A DNA stretch of 64,000 nt from NCBI GenBank assembly GCA_035940955.1, contig DASZEJ010000176.1:1-64000 (forward strand), written 5' to 3'. The number at the start of each line of letters is the position of its first letter. Position 1 is the stretch's first letter. This document shows positions 34,005 to 42,727 of the stretch, piece after piece. The DNA is from CADCVT01 sp035940955 (GTDB lineage Bacteria > Actinomycetota > Thermoleophilia > Solirubrobacterales > Solirubrobacteraceae). The notes beneath the pieces were generated by a model that saw only the letters and a list, made by a program, of their open reading frames with translations, was not told where the DNA came from and searched no databases. The position numbers were made by a program, and so were the translations under genes.

Positions 34005-34160
34005 CGTTGGACCGCTGAGTCCCGTCCGGGACGCGTGCGACCGTACGCGTGACCGATGGGAGCGGGGGACCCACTGTTCGGGGCGAATCGTCTCTGCCCG
34101 AGGCGTAGCGCAGCTCTTCCGGCGCGAGCCCGTCAGCTAACCCCGTAAGCCGACGGACAG
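34005..34160 (+). ncRNA. c-di-AMP riboswitch (ydaO/yuaA class)
   Basis: The conserved cores of the ydaO class are present in order: CGCTGAGTCC at the 5' side, GGGGGACCCA, GGGGCGAATCGTCT, and at the 3' side CCCGTCAGCTAACC with CCCGTAAGC. This class binds cyclic di-AMP and usually turns off genes for cell-wall hydrolases, osmolyte or K+ handling. Here it lies 16 nt before the start of a tail-anchored protein. I see no obvious T-rich terminator, so control could be by ribosome access or a GC-rich hairpin. Confidence 0.93.
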
Positions 34161-34176
34161 AGGAACGAGACACCGC

Positions 34177-34758
34177 ATGAGCCAGACGGCCGCACGGCCC
34201 TGGTGGGCCGAAGTGCAGCACCTGCGCCCCGCCGACCAGCACGAACCGAGCGACGACGGACAGCCGCGAACGGGCCGGTTCGACCGGCCGACGCCGCCGG
34301 CCCGCCGCCCGTCCGACGACCGGCCGACCGCCCGCGCGTCGAGCCGCGCCGCCGCGAGCGACGCGCCGCACGAGGGCCGCGCCGCGTCGCGACCGGTCGA
34401 CGCGCCGCGCGAGGCGCGCGCTGACCACGGGTCCGCCACGGCCGCGCCGGCAACACCGCGCCGCCGCCCCCGCCGCGACCCCGACCTCTGGCTCGAGCCC
34501 GCCACCCGACCGCCGACCCAGCCCGGCCAGCGCCGCACGATCGAGATCCGCGGCCAGGTCGACCGCGTCGCCGGCGTCGCGCCCATTTCGCCCGCCGGCC
34601 CGCAGCGCCGCCGCGGGCGGCGCGCCAGCGAGCGCGTCGGGCCGCGGCCCGACCGCGTCGCGCTGTGGGCGGTCCTGCTCGGGCTGCTCCTGATCCTCGT
34701 CGCCGCGATCAGCAGCCCCGACGCGGACGCCGCCGCGCTCGTCGCCGGCTGGCTGTAG
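34177..34758 (+). CDS. Riboswitch-controlled, Pro/Arg-rich tail-anchored protein
   Basis: A 193-residue protein I do not recognise. Residues 1-160 are low-complexity and rich in Arg, Pro, Ala and Ser (PTPPARRPSDDRPTARASSR), probably disordered and strongly basic overall. One membrane helix (VALWAVLLGLLLILVAAISS) lies near residues 158-178, and a short tail ending AALVAGWL follows. The long N-terminal part is expected to be cytoplasmic, with the helix as a tail anchor. The c-di-AMP riboswitch directly upstream ties it to osmotic or cell-wall homeostasis. It does not resemble the hydrolases (Rpf, NlpC/P60) usually found behind this riboswitch in actinobacteria. An AGAGGA sequence precedes the ATG. 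Confidence 0.72.
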   Translation: MSQTAARPWWAEVQHLRPADQHEPSDDGQPRTGRFDRPTPPARRPSDDRPTARASSRAAASDAPHEGRAASRPVDAPREARADHGSATAAPATPRRRPRRDPDLWLEPATRPPTQPGQRRTIEIRGQVDRVAGVAPISPAGPQRRRGRRASERVGPRPDRVALWAVLLGLLLILVAAISSPDADAAALVAGWL

Positions 34759-34825
34759 GGCGACCGGCCCGCGGCGGCCCGCCCCGCCGCCAGCCCGGCC
34801 GCGCTCGTCGCCGGCTGGCTGTAGG
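34732..34825 (+). repeat. 28-bp direct repeat containing a stop codon
   Basis: 34732-34759 is repeated exactly at 34798-34825, an offset of 66 nt (22 codons). Each copy codes the same tail (AALVAGWL) followed by TAG, and the two are in the same frame. The copy after the real stop is a duplication relic or a backup stop. Confidence 0.85.
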
Positions 34826-34874
34826 CAGACCGCCACCCCACCGCCCGTCCGCCTGCGCCCGCCCGGGGACGGGC

Positions 34875-34880
34875 TAGTCT
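34875..34880 (+). promoter_or_regulatory. -10 element of glnA
   Basis: TAGTCT, 8 nt before the ATG at 34889; leaderless-type spacing. Confidence 0.5.
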
Positions 34881-34888
34881 CCGCGCTC

Positions 34889-36232
34889 ATGCCCGACCAG
34901 CCGGCCACGGCGCAGGACGTCCTCGCTCTCTGCGACGAGCGCGACATCCGCTTCGTCCGGCTGTGGTTCACCGACGTCCTCGGGCAGCTCAAGTCGTTCA
35001 GCATCGGCCGCGACCAGATCGAGCACGCGCTCGAGGAGGGGATGGCCTTCGACGGGTCGAGCATCACCGGCTTCAACCCGGTCGAGGAGTCGGACATGCT
35101 CGCCATGCCCGACCCCCAGACGTTCGCGACGCTCCCGTGGCGGCCCGCCGACCACGGCGTCGCGCGTCTCTTCTGCGACATCCTCACCCCCGAGCGGACG
35201 CCGTACGAGGGCGACCCGCGGTACGTCCTCAAGCGCGCGATCGAGCGCATGCAGTCCCTTGGCTTCGACTCGCTGAACATCGGCGTCGAGCCCGAGTATT
35301 TCCTCTTCAAGGACCGCCGCTCGACCGAGCCGCTCGACGAGGGCGGCTACTTCGACCTCACGACCCTCGACGCCGGCAGCGACGTCAGGCGCGAGACGGT
35401 CCTGGCCCTCGAGCAGCTCGGCATCCCCGTCGACACGAGCCACCACGAGGGCAGCCCGAGCCAGCACGAGATCGCCCTCCGCGCCACCGAGGCGCTCAGC
35501 GCCGCCGACAACGTCGTCACCGCCCGCATCACCGTCAAGGAGTACGCCCTCAAGGAGGGCTGGCACGCGACGTTCATGCCCAAGCCGCTCGAGGGCGAGA
35601 ACGGCAGCGGCATGCACACTCACCTCAGCCTCCACCGCGACGGCCGCAACGCGTTCGCCGACGCCGACGACCCCTACGGCCTCTCGGACGTCGGCCGCGG
35701 CTTCATCGCGGGCCAGCTCAGGCACGCCCGCGAGCTGAGCGCCGTCTTCGCCCAGTGGGTCAACTCGTACAAGCGGCTCGTCCCCGGCTTCGAGGCCCCG
35801 GTGTACGTCGCCTGGTCGCGGCGCAACCGCAGCGCGCTCGTCCGCGTCCCGCCGCTCCGGGCCGCGGCCCGCGGCGCCGAGCACACCCACATGGAGCTGC
35901 GCTGCCCCGACCCCGCGTGCAACCCGTACCTGACCTTCGCCGCGCTGCTCCACGCCGGCCTGGAGGGGATCGAGCGCGGCTACGAGCTGCCCGAGCCGAT
36001 GGACAAGAACCTCTACCACCTGAGCCCCGACGACCGCCGGCGCCTCGGGATCGAGCAGCTCCCCGAGACGCTCGGCGAGGCGATCGAGATCGCCGCCGAG
36101 TCAGAGCTCGTCCTGCGCACCCTCGGCGAGCACATGCTCAACCGCTTCGTCGAGATCAAGCGCCAGGAGTGGGAGGACTACCGCGTGCAGGTCACGCGGT
36201 GGGAGCTCGACCGCTACCTGCCGGTCCTGTAG
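34889..36232 (+). CDS. glnA: Glutamine synthetase, type GSI-alpha
   Basis: A 447-residue GSI of the short alpha type. It has the beta-grasp N-terminus (DIRFVRLWFTDVLGQLKSFS, FDGSSITGF), the metal and substrate motifs (VEPEYFLF, SQHEIALRATEALSAADNVV, KPLEGENGSGMHTHLSL) and ATP site (SYKRLVPGFEAPVYVAWSRR). The 25-residue insertion typical of GSI-beta is absent. At the position of the beta-type adenylylation Tyr the sequence is KNLYHLSPDD, so covalent control is not expected; alpha enzymes are usually feedback- and regulator-controlled. It makes glutamine from glutamate, ammonia and ATP. It ends 1 nt from the convergent MMPL gene. Confidence 0.93.
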   Translation: MPDQPATAQDVLALCDERDIRFVRLWFTDVLGQLKSFSIGRDQIEHALEEGMAFDGSSITGFNPVEESDMLAMPDPQTFATLPWRPADHGVARLFCDILTPERTPYEGDPRYVLKRAIERMQSLGFDSLNIGVEPEYFLFKDRRSTEPLDEGGYFDLTTLDAGSDVRRETVLALEQLGIPVDTSHHEGSPSQHEIALRATEALSAADNVVTARITVKEYALKEGWHATFMPKPLEGENGSGMHTHLSLHRDGRNAFADADDPYGLSDVGRGFIAGQLRHARELSAVFAQWVNSYKRLVPGFEAPVYVAWSRRNRSALVRVPPLRAAARGAEHTHMELRCPDPACNPYLTFAALLHAGLEGIERGYELPEPMDKNLYHLSPDDRRRLGIEQLPETLGEAIEIAAESELVLRTLGEHMLNRFVEIKRQEWEDYRVQVTRWELDRYLPVL

Positions 36233-36233
36233 C

Positions 36234-38396
36234 TCACGCCGCCTCGCGCTCCAGCGGCGCAAGCGCGGCGACGCCGGCCGGCGACGGCTCGAGCCGCGAC
36301 GGCCACCAGATCCGCGGCCCGAGCGAGAACGCCAGCGCCGGCACCAGCACCGACCGCACGAGGAACGTGTCGAGCAGCACCCCGAAGGCGACCACGAACC
36401 CGATCTGCGTCAGGAAGATCAGCGGCATCACGCCGAGCACCGCGAACGTGCCCGCGAGCACGACGCCCGCCGACGTGATCACCCCGCCGGTGACCGCGAG
36501 CCCGCGCAGCATCCCGTCGCGCGTGCCGGACCGCAGCGCCTCCTCCCGCACGCGCGCCATCAGGAAGATGTTGTAGTCGACGCCCAAAGCGACGAGGAAG
36601 ATGAACGCGAACAGCGGCAGCGACGGCTCGCTGCCCGGGAACCCGAACACGACGTCGAACACGACGGCGCCGACGCCCAGAGCCGCGAGCAGCGACGCGA
36701 TCACCGTCAGGATCAGCAGGACCGGCGCCACCAGCGCGCGCAGCAGGACCACGAGGATCAGCAGCACGACGACGGTCGCCAGGGGGATGAGCGTCCGCGT
36801 GTCGTCGCCCGCCGCGTCGCGCAGGTCGGCCTCGACCGCCGTCCGCCCGCCGACGAGCGCCCCGGGCGCGGCGGCGCGCACCGCGTCGCGCAGCCGCGGG
36901 ATCACGTCGTAGGCCGCGCGCGAGAACGGGTCGTCCTCCAGGAACGCCGCGACCACCGCGCCCGGCGGCCCGGCCGCCACCGGCTCCGGCGACACCTCCG
37001 CCACCCCCGGCACCCGCGCCGCCGCGGCGGCGACCCGCGGAGCGTCCGCCCGCGAGCGCACCACGATCTCGGTCGGCGACGCCGCCCCGCCCGGGAACGC
37101 CCGCGCGATCAGGTCCTGCGCCTCCTCCGACTCCACCGTGCCGGTGAACCGGTCGCTCGACGTCAGCCCGGTCGAGAAGTTGAGCAGCCCGAGCGCCATG
37201 GCCGCGAGCACCGCGAGCCCCCCGAGCCCGACCCGCGCCGGCCGCGCCGCCACGAACTCGCCGACGCGCCGCCAGGCGCCGTGCGTCTCGTCGGCGGCGC
37301 GCGTCCGCGCCGCGAAGCGCCGCGCGACCCGCCCGCGCGCCGCCCCGCCCGGCCCAAAAGGGACCAGCGGCCAGAACGGCCGGCGCCCGACGATCGTCAG
37401 CAGCGCAGGGAGGAACGTGATCATCGCGACGATCGCCACCGTGACCCCGAGCGCGCCGGTCGGCCCGAGCCCGGCGGTGCCATTGACCTTCGCGAGCATC
37501 AGCACGAGCAGCGCCATCGACACCGTCAGCCCGGAAGCGACGATCGCCGGCCCGGCCCGGCGCAGCGCGATCTGCATCGCCTCGTGCTGGTCCTCGTGGC
37601 GCCGCAGCTCCTCCCGGTACCGGGCGACCAGCAGCAGCGCGTAGTCGGTCCCCGCCCCGATGACGAGCACCGACATGATCGACGACGACTGCCCGTTGAC
37701 GGTCACGCCCAGCTCGGTCAGCCCGTAGCCGAGCGACTGCGTCGCGATCTCCGCGAACGCAACCGCGAGGATGGGGAAGAACCAGAACGTCGGGCTGCGG
37801 TAGATGAGGATGAGCAGGACGATGACCAGCGCCACCGCGGTGCCGAGCAGCCGGCCGTCGATCCCCTCGCCGACCTTGGCGAAGTCGGCCCATGCGCCCG
37901 CCGGCCCGCCGACCTTGACCTCGAGCCCCTCCGGCGCGCGGCCCTCCGCGCTGACCGCCTCGCGGTAGTCCTCGACCGGCTCGACCTCCTCGTCGTCGCC
38001 GCTCTCGCGGATCTCGTTGCGCAGCAGGGCGGCCGTCCCGTCGCGGGAGAACTGGGGCGGCGAGAACGGCGTCGTGTTGGGGTGGCGGGCGCTGATCCGG
38101 TTCAGCTCGCCGAGGTCGCGCGCGATCTCGCGCCGGTCGGCCGGCGTCAGCCCGCCCGCGCGCCGGTAGACGACGACGGCCGGCGCCACCTCGCCGTCCT
38201 GCAGCCGCTCGGTGACCTGCAGCGCGCGCGTCGACTCCGCGTCCTCCGGCAGGAACGAGGTCGAGGTGTTCTCCTCCGCCTCGGTGAACTTGTCCGGCAG
38301 CCCGGCCGCCATCCCGCCGCCGACGAGCGCGATCCAGGCGAGGAACACGACCCATTTGCCGCGCCGAGAGCCCGAGAAAGTGAGTAGCCGCTGCAT
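36234..38396 (-). CDS. MMPL/RND-family lipid transporter
   Basis: A 720-residue inner-membrane transporter with about 12 helices in two repeats: each has one helix, a periplasmic domain, then five helices. Key family motifs are VLVIGAGTDYALLLVARYRE in the first half and LVALGVDYNIFLMARVREEA in the second, where the Asp-Tyr pair carries protons. MMPL proteins export lipids or glycolipids in actinobacteria. It is the last gene of a minus-strand run after the S33 peptidase and thioredoxin-domain genes, but a TAGTCT element (38409-38414) 12 nt before the ATG may give it its own promoter. Confidence 0.9.
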   Translation of the reverse strand: MQRLLTFSGSRRGKWVVFLAWIALVGGGMAAGLPDKFTEAEENTSTSFLPEDAESTRALQVTERLQDGEVAPAVVVYRRAGGLTPADRREIARDLGELNRISARHPNTTPFSPPQFSRDGTAALLRNEIRESGDDEEVEPVEDYREAVSAEGRAPEGLEVKVGGPAGAWADFAKVGEGIDGRLLGTAVALVIVLLILIYRSPTFWFFPILAVAFAEIATQSLGYGLTELGVTVNGQSSSIMSVLVIGAGTDYALLLVARYREELRRHEDQHEAMQIALRRAGPAIVASGLTVSMALLVLMLAKVNGTAGLGPTGALGVTVAIVAMITFLPALLTIVGRRPFWPLVPFGPGGAARGRVARRFAARTRAADETHGAWRRVGEFVAARPARVGLGGLAVLAAMALGLLNFSTGLTSSDRFTGTVESEEAQDLIARAFPGGAASPTEIVVRSRADAPRVAAAAARVPGVAEVSPEPVAAGPPGAVVAAFLEDDPFSRAAYDVIPRLRDAVRAAAPGALVGGRTAVEADLRDAAGDDTRTLIPLATVVVLLILVVLLRALVAPVLLILTVIASLLAALGVGAVVFDVVFGFPGSEPSLPLFAFIFLVALGVDYNIFLMARVREEALRSGTRDGMLRGLAVTGGVITSAGVVLAGTFAVLGVMPLIFLTQIGFVVAFGVLLDTFLVRSVLVPALAFSLGPRIWWPSRLEPSPAGVAALAPLEREAA

Positions 38397-38422
38397 AAGC
38401 GGCCCGGAAGACTACGACGGGT

Positions 38423-40396
38423 TCAGGACAGCAGGCGCGCCAACTCGTCCGGCTCGGTCACCGGCCGCTGGCAGGCGAAGCCCTCGCAGACGTACGCCGC
38501 CGGCCGCCCGTCGATCGGCGTACGCCCCTCGAGGAGCGGGACGGCGCCGGAGCCGGAGCCCGCGGGGCCGCCCGCCAGCACGAGCCGCGGCCGCAGCCGC
38601 CCGCGCACCACGCGCGCGAGCGGCGCCACGTCGTCGCCGACGAGCGCCACCTCGCGCACCGGGTTCAGGTGGAAGTCGAGCGCCTGCCGCAGGTGCCCGA
38701 ACGCGGTCGGGTGGCGCTCGGCCAGCTCGTGCAGCAGCTGGAGGTGGCCCACGGCGGCGGCCTCGTACGTCGACTCGCCCGTCAGCGCCGCCAGGCGCAG
38801 CAGCCCGAGCGCCGCGCTCGACCCGCCGCTGGGAATCGGGTTGTCCTCGAGGTCCTTGCGCCGCGCGACGAGCGTCTCGTGGTCGTCGGACGTCGTGAAG
38901 AACCCGCCCTGCTCGCGGTCGGCGAACCGGGCGATCAGCGTGTCGGCGACCGCCCGCGCCTCCACGAACCAGCGCTCCTCGAACGTCGCCTCGTAGAGCG
39001 CCAGCAGCGCCTCCAGGAGGAACGCGTGGTCCTCCAGGTAGGCGTTGAGCTTCGCGCGCCCGTCGTTGTAGGTGCGCAGCAGCCGGCCGTCGGCGTCGCG
39101 CATCGACCCCAGCACGAACGACGCCGCCCCGCGAGCGACGTCCAGGAGGTCGGGGCGCTCGAGCACCGCGCCCGCCTCCGCGAACGCGTGGATCGCCAGC
39201 GCGTTCCACGCGGCGAGCCGCTTGTCGTCGAGCCCCGGGCGCACCCGCCGCTCGCGGACCTCGTACAGCCGCCGGCGGATCCGCTCGCGCTGCTCGGCCG
39301 GCGGCTCCGGCCCGCGCGCCTCGAAATGGTTGGCGCCCTCGAAGTTCCCACCCTCGCTCGCCCCGAAGTACGCGACCGCGGCCTCGTAGTCCTCGGGGTC
39401 GAGAGCATCCCGCAGCTGGTCGAGCGTCCAGACGTAGTACCTGCCCTCGACGCCCTCGGAGTCCGCGTCGAGCGCGCTGTAGAAACCGCCCTCCGGCGCG
39501 AGCATCTCGGTCGCCATCCACGCCAGCGTCTCCTCGCAGGTGCGCCGCAGCCGCGGGTCCTCGCTGACCTGCCAGCCGTGCAGGTACGCGCGGGCCAGCA
39601 GCGCGTTGTCGTACAGCATCTTCTCGAAGTGCGGGATCGTCCACGTGCGGTCGACCGCGTACCGCGCGAAGCCGCCGCCCACCTGGTCGAACAGCCCTCC
39701 CGTGCGCATCGCGTGGAGCGTGGAGAGCGACATCCGGGTCTCCCCGCGCGCGAGCAGGAACTCGAGCGTCGAGTGCGGCGGGAACTTCGGCGCGCCGCCG
39801 AAGCCGCCCCACTGCGGGTCGAACTGGCGGCTGAGTGCGACCTCGGCGCTGTCGAGCGTGCGCGCGTCCATCGATTGCTCGGACGGGCGCAGCATCCCCG
39901 CGCCCTGCAGCCGCTCGGCCATCCGCTCGCCCTGCTCGCGGATCTCCTCGCGCCGCGTCTTCCACGCGTCCTCGACCGCGAGCAGCACCTGCGTCCAGCT
40001 CGGCATCCCGTGGCGCGGCTCGGGCGGGAAGTAGGTGCCGCCGTAGAACGGCACCTGCTCGGGCGTGGCGAAGACGTTGAGCGGCCAGCCGCCGTGGCCG
40101 GTCATGGCCTGGACGGCCTCCATGTAGAGCGCGTCGACGTCCGGGCGCTCCTCGCGGTCGACCTTCACGCACACGAAGCGCTCGTTCATCACCTGGGCCG
40201 TGCGCTCGTCCTCGAACGACTCGCGCTCCATGACGTGGCACCAGTGGCAGGCCGAGTAGCCGATCGAGACGAGGAGCGGCTTGTCCTCCTCGCGCGCGCG
40301 GCGCAGCGCCTCGTCGCCCCAGGGGAGCCAGTCGACCGGGTTGTGCTGGTGCTGGCGGAGGTAGGGGGAGGTCTCGTTCGCGAGCGCGTTGGCCAT
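38423..40396 (-). CDS. Thioredoxin-domain protein, DUF255/YyaL (SSP411) family
   Basis: A 657-residue cytoplasmic protein. The N-terminal thioredoxin-like domain has SPYLRQHQHNPVDWLPWGDE and SIGYSACHWCHVMERESFED, with a C-x2-C redox pair. The remainder is an (alpha/alpha)6-barrel like that of glycosidases and epimerases (GGFARYAVDRTWTIPHFEKM, MLYDNALLARAYL). Human SPATA20 and bacterial YyaL belong here; the exact reaction is unknown. It starts 9 nt after the end of the S33 peptidase gene, so the two are probably co-transcribed. Confidence 0.92.
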   Translation of the reverse strand: MANALANETSPYLRQHQHNPVDWLPWGDEALRRAREEDKPLLVSIGYSACHWCHVMERESFEDERTAQVMNERFVCVKVDREERPDVDALYMEAVQAMTGHGGWPLNVFATPEQVPFYGGTYFPPEPRHGMPSWTQVLLAVEDAWKTRREEIREQGERMAERLQGAGMLRPSEQSMDARTLDSAEVALSRQFDPQWGGFGGAPKFPPHSTLEFLLARGETRMSLSTLHAMRTGGLFDQVGGGFARYAVDRTWTIPHFEKMLYDNALLARAYLHGWQVSEDPRLRRTCEETLAWMATEMLAPEGGFYSALDADSEGVEGRYYVWTLDQLRDALDPEDYEAAVAYFGASEGGNFEGANHFEARGPEPPAEQRERIRRRLYEVRERRVRPGLDDKRLAAWNALAIHAFAEAGAVLERPDLLDVARGAASFVLGSMRDADGRLLRTYNDGRAKLNAYLEDHAFLLEALLALYEATFEERWFVEARAVADTLIARFADREQGGFFTTSDDHETLVARRKDLEDNPIPSGGSSAALGLLRLAALTGESTYEAAAVGHLQLLHELAERHPTAFGHLRQALDFHLNPVREVALVGDDVAPLARVVRGRLRPRLVLAGGPAGSGSGAVPLLEGRTPIDGRPAAYVCEGFACQRPVTEPDELARLLS

Positions 40397-40405
40397 GACG
40401 GCGGG

Positions 40406-42292
40406 CTACCCGCCGCGCAGCGCGGGGAACGGGACGACGCGGCGCGCGTCGAGCGGGCGGGCGCCGGCCGCTCCGACGGCGGCGGCGGCGCGCGGGCGCG
40501 CCCGGACCCGGCGGCCGCCGAGCACGCCGGTCGCCGTGCCGTTCGGCGCGAACGTCAGCCGGCCGCGGGCAGCGGCGCGGCCGCCGATGCGCAGGCGGGC
40601 CCGGCCGCGGTTGGGGAACGTCCCCGTCACCCGCACGCCGGGGATCAGCTCGACCCCGCGCAGCGTGACCCCGGCACGCGACAACAAGATGGTCCCCCGG
40701 CGCACGCCCGCCACGCGGCGCAGCCCGTCGAGCTGCGCGCCCAGCGCCGCGACGAGCGCGTCGGTGGCGGTCCCGCCGACCGCGTTGAGCGTGCGACCGA
40801 CGCGGCCGCCGTAGGCGCGCGCAGGCGGCACCTCGCGCAGCGCGCGCGGCGGCCGGAGCACGGGGCGGACGGGCGGCTGGATACCCAGCCGGCAGGGCGG
40901 CGTGGAGCCGTCGCGGAAGAAGGCGGCAACGGCGGCGCGCGCGCAGCCCGAGAAGTCGCCGCCGAGCACGGAGTGGCCGGCGTGCGGCACGACGACCGGC
41001 GTCGCGCCCAGCCGTCCCCCGACGCTCATCGCGTCGCCGACCGGCGTCCGGACGTCGGCCGAGCCCGCCAGCAGCAGCGACGGCACCCGCGGCAGCTCGC
41101 CGGGCGGCTCGGGCGGCGGCGACGCGTTCGGCCAGCCGTAGCAGACCGGCACGAGGCTCGCGCGAGCGGCCGCGTCGCGGTCGAACGGGTGAAAGTCGCG
41201 GTCGGGCGTCGCGAGAAGCGCCGCCGTCGCCTGGCGCAGCCGCTGGTTGGGGCCGGCGGCGCGGTCCCACGGGAAGGCGACCTCCTCGCAGACCGTCGCG
41301 AGGTACAGCGCGCGGTTGACCCCGGTGCCGGGCGCCTGCGACGCGCCCTCGCCGAACATCGTCGATGCGAGCCGCAGCAGCGGGGCCTCGTCGCCGCGCG
41401 CCGCGGCGCGCATGGCGCCCGGCAGCAGCGCGCGCCACGCGGGGTTGAGGTCGCCGATCTGCAGCAGCTCGAACAGGTCCGCGGCGGCGAAGGCGCCGCG
41501 CCGGACGCGCCCGCGCGGGGTGACGTAGCGGCCGCGAATCGTGGACCGGCGCAGCAGCGCGCGGACGTCCCCGACCGGGTCCGGCGTGACCCCGCGGCAG
41601 CGGCCGGCGGCGCACAGCTCGCGCAGCACGCGCCCGGTCGCGGCGAAGCTCGGGCGCCGCAGCCAGTCCGGGCCCTCGGGCGGGACGGTGGAGTCGAGGA
41701 CGAGGCGCTCGACGCGGTCCGGATGGGCCGCCGCGTACGCCAGCGCGACCTTGGTCCCGTACGAGACGCCGTAGAGCGCGAGGCGGTCGTAGCCCGCGGC
41801 CGCGCGCAGGTCCTCGATGTCGGCCACGGAGTCGGCGGTGCGGTAGAAGGCGCGCCGCGGCCCGATCTCGGCCGCGCAGCCCGCGGACGCCTCGCGCGCG
41901 GTCCGTGCGCGGCGCACGGCGTCGCACCGCAGCGCTCCCGAGCCGCCGGTGCCGCGCTGGTCGAACACGAGCAGGTCGCGGTCGCGCAGGCCGGTCGCGA
42001 GCGCCACCGCGACGCCGCCCGCGCTGCCGGTCGCCGCCTGGCCGGGGCCGCCGGAGAGGAACACGAGCGCCGTGCTCGTCGCGCCGCTCGTCGCGGGGAG
42101 CCGGCGGGCGAACAGCTCGATCGTCCCGGGCAGCCCGCCTGAGCGGTCGATCGGGACGGCGATCCGCCCGCACTGGAACGCCTGGAACCCGGCGTCGGTG
42201 CAGTCCTGCCAGGCGACCTGCGCCTGTGCGGGCCCCGCTCCGAGCGCGAGTGCGAGGGCCGCCGCGACGGCGATCGTGATCCGGCGGCGCAT
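40406..42292 (-). CDS. Secreted S33-family peptidase (tripeptidyl aminopeptidase-like)
   Basis: A 628-residue alpha/beta-hydrolase with a signal peptide (residues 1-24, ending AQAQ). The oxyanion motif SGGPGQ is at 80-85, the nucleophile Ser177 is in LYGVSYGTKVAL, and the catalytic His region is VVVPHAGHSVLGGDF, followed by the TAP_C cap region. Like the Streptomyces tripeptidyl aminopeptidases it should cut short peptides outside the cell. After the hydrolase there is an extra C-terminal part of about 150 residues with a beta-rich look (LTFAPNGTATGVLGGRRVRA). The ATG at 42292 lies 10 nt from a TACGGT -10. Confidence 0.88.
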   Translation of the reverse strand: MRRRITIAVAAALALALGAGPAQAQVAWQDCTDAGFQAFQCGRIAVPIDRSGGLPGTIELFARRLPATSGATSTALVFLSGGPGQAATGSAGGVAVALATGLRDRDLLVFDQRGTGGSGALRCDAVRRARTAREASAGCAAEIGPRRAFYRTADSVADIEDLRAAAGYDRLALYGVSYGTKVALAYAAAHPDRVERLVLDSTVPPEGPDWLRRPSFAATGRVLRELCAAGRCRGVTPDPVGDVRALLRRSTIRGRYVTPRGRVRRGAFAAADLFELLQIGDLNPAWRALLPGAMRAAARGDEAPLLRLASTMFGEGASQAPGTGVNRALYLATVCEEVAFPWDRAAGPNQRLRQATAALLATPDRDFHPFDRDAAARASLVPVCYGWPNASPPPEPPGELPRVPSLLLAGSADVRTPVGDAMSVGGRLGATPVVVPHAGHSVLGGDFSGCARAAVAAFFRDGSTPPCRLGIQPPVRPVLRPPRALREVPPARAYGGRVGRTLNAVGGTATDALVAALGAQLDGLRRVAGVRRGTILLSRAGVTLRGVELIPGVRVTGTFPNRGRARLRIGGRAAARGRLTFAPNGTATGVLGGRRVRARPRAAAAVGAAGARPLDARRVVPFPALRGG

Positions 42293-42302
42293 GGGCCACG
42301 CC

Positions 42303-42326
42303 ACCGTAGCGGTGCCGCAGTAGCGT
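42303..42326. promoter_or_regulatory. Divergent promoters: S33 peptidase and ridA
   Basis: TACGGT on the minus strand (42303-42308) is 10 nt from the peptidase start; TAGCGT on the plus strand (42321-42326) is 8 nt from the ridA start. The gene starts are only 42 nt apart. Confidence 0.5.
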
Positions 42327-42334
42327 TCGCGCCG

Positions 42335-42724
42335 ATGCCCCTGCACAGAGAGACCGTCGACGCGCCGGGCGCCCCCGCCGCCGTCGGCCCCTACAGCCAC
42401 GCGGTCCGCGCCGGCGAGCTGCTGTTCTGCTCCGGCCAGGTCGCGCTCGACCCGTCCTCCGGCGAGCTCGTGGGCGACACGCCCGCCGAGCAGGCCCGCC
42501 GCTGCCTGGAGAACCTGAGCGCGGTCTGCGAGGCCGCCGGCACGTCGCTCGACCGCGCGATCCGCTGCACCGTCTACCTGACCGACCTCGCGGGCGCGTG
42601 GACGGAGGTCAACGAGGCCTACGGCGCGTTCTTCGGATCCGACCCGCCGGCCCGCGCGGCGATCGGCGTCGCGGCGCTGCCGAAGGGCGCGCAGGTCGAG
42701 GTCGACGCGATCGTCGCGCTGTAG
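42335..42724 (+). CDS. ridA: RidA, enamine/imine deaminase
   Basis: A 129-residue YjgF/RidA protein. It has GPYSHAVRAGELLFCSGQVA, RCTVYLTDLAGAWTEVNEAY and the C-terminal PARAAIGVAALPKGAQVEVD, where the conserved Arg binds the substrate carboxylate. RidA forms a trimer and hydrolyses reactive 2-aminoacrylate and related enamines released by PLP enzymes. The next gene, a threonine dehydratase that makes such enamines, begins 3 nt after the stop, so producer and detoxifier are expressed together. Confidence 0.95.
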   Translation: MPLHRETVDAPGAPAAVGPYSHAVRAGELLFCSGQVALDPSSGELVGDTPAEQARRCLENLSAVCEAAGTSLDRAIRCTVYLTDLAGAWTEVNEAYGAFFGSDPPARAAIGVAALPKGAQVEVDAIVAL

Positions 42725-42727
42725 GCG

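Noticed and set aside
36233..36233. A terminator between glnA and the MMPL gene
   Set aside because: The convergent genes are 1 nt apart and no hairpin is visible at the junction; transcripts probably overlap.
38412..42299. Long minus-strand frames overlapping yyaL and the S33 gene
   Set aside because: They are shifted copies of the true genes with Arg/Ala/Gly-rich products and no motifs.
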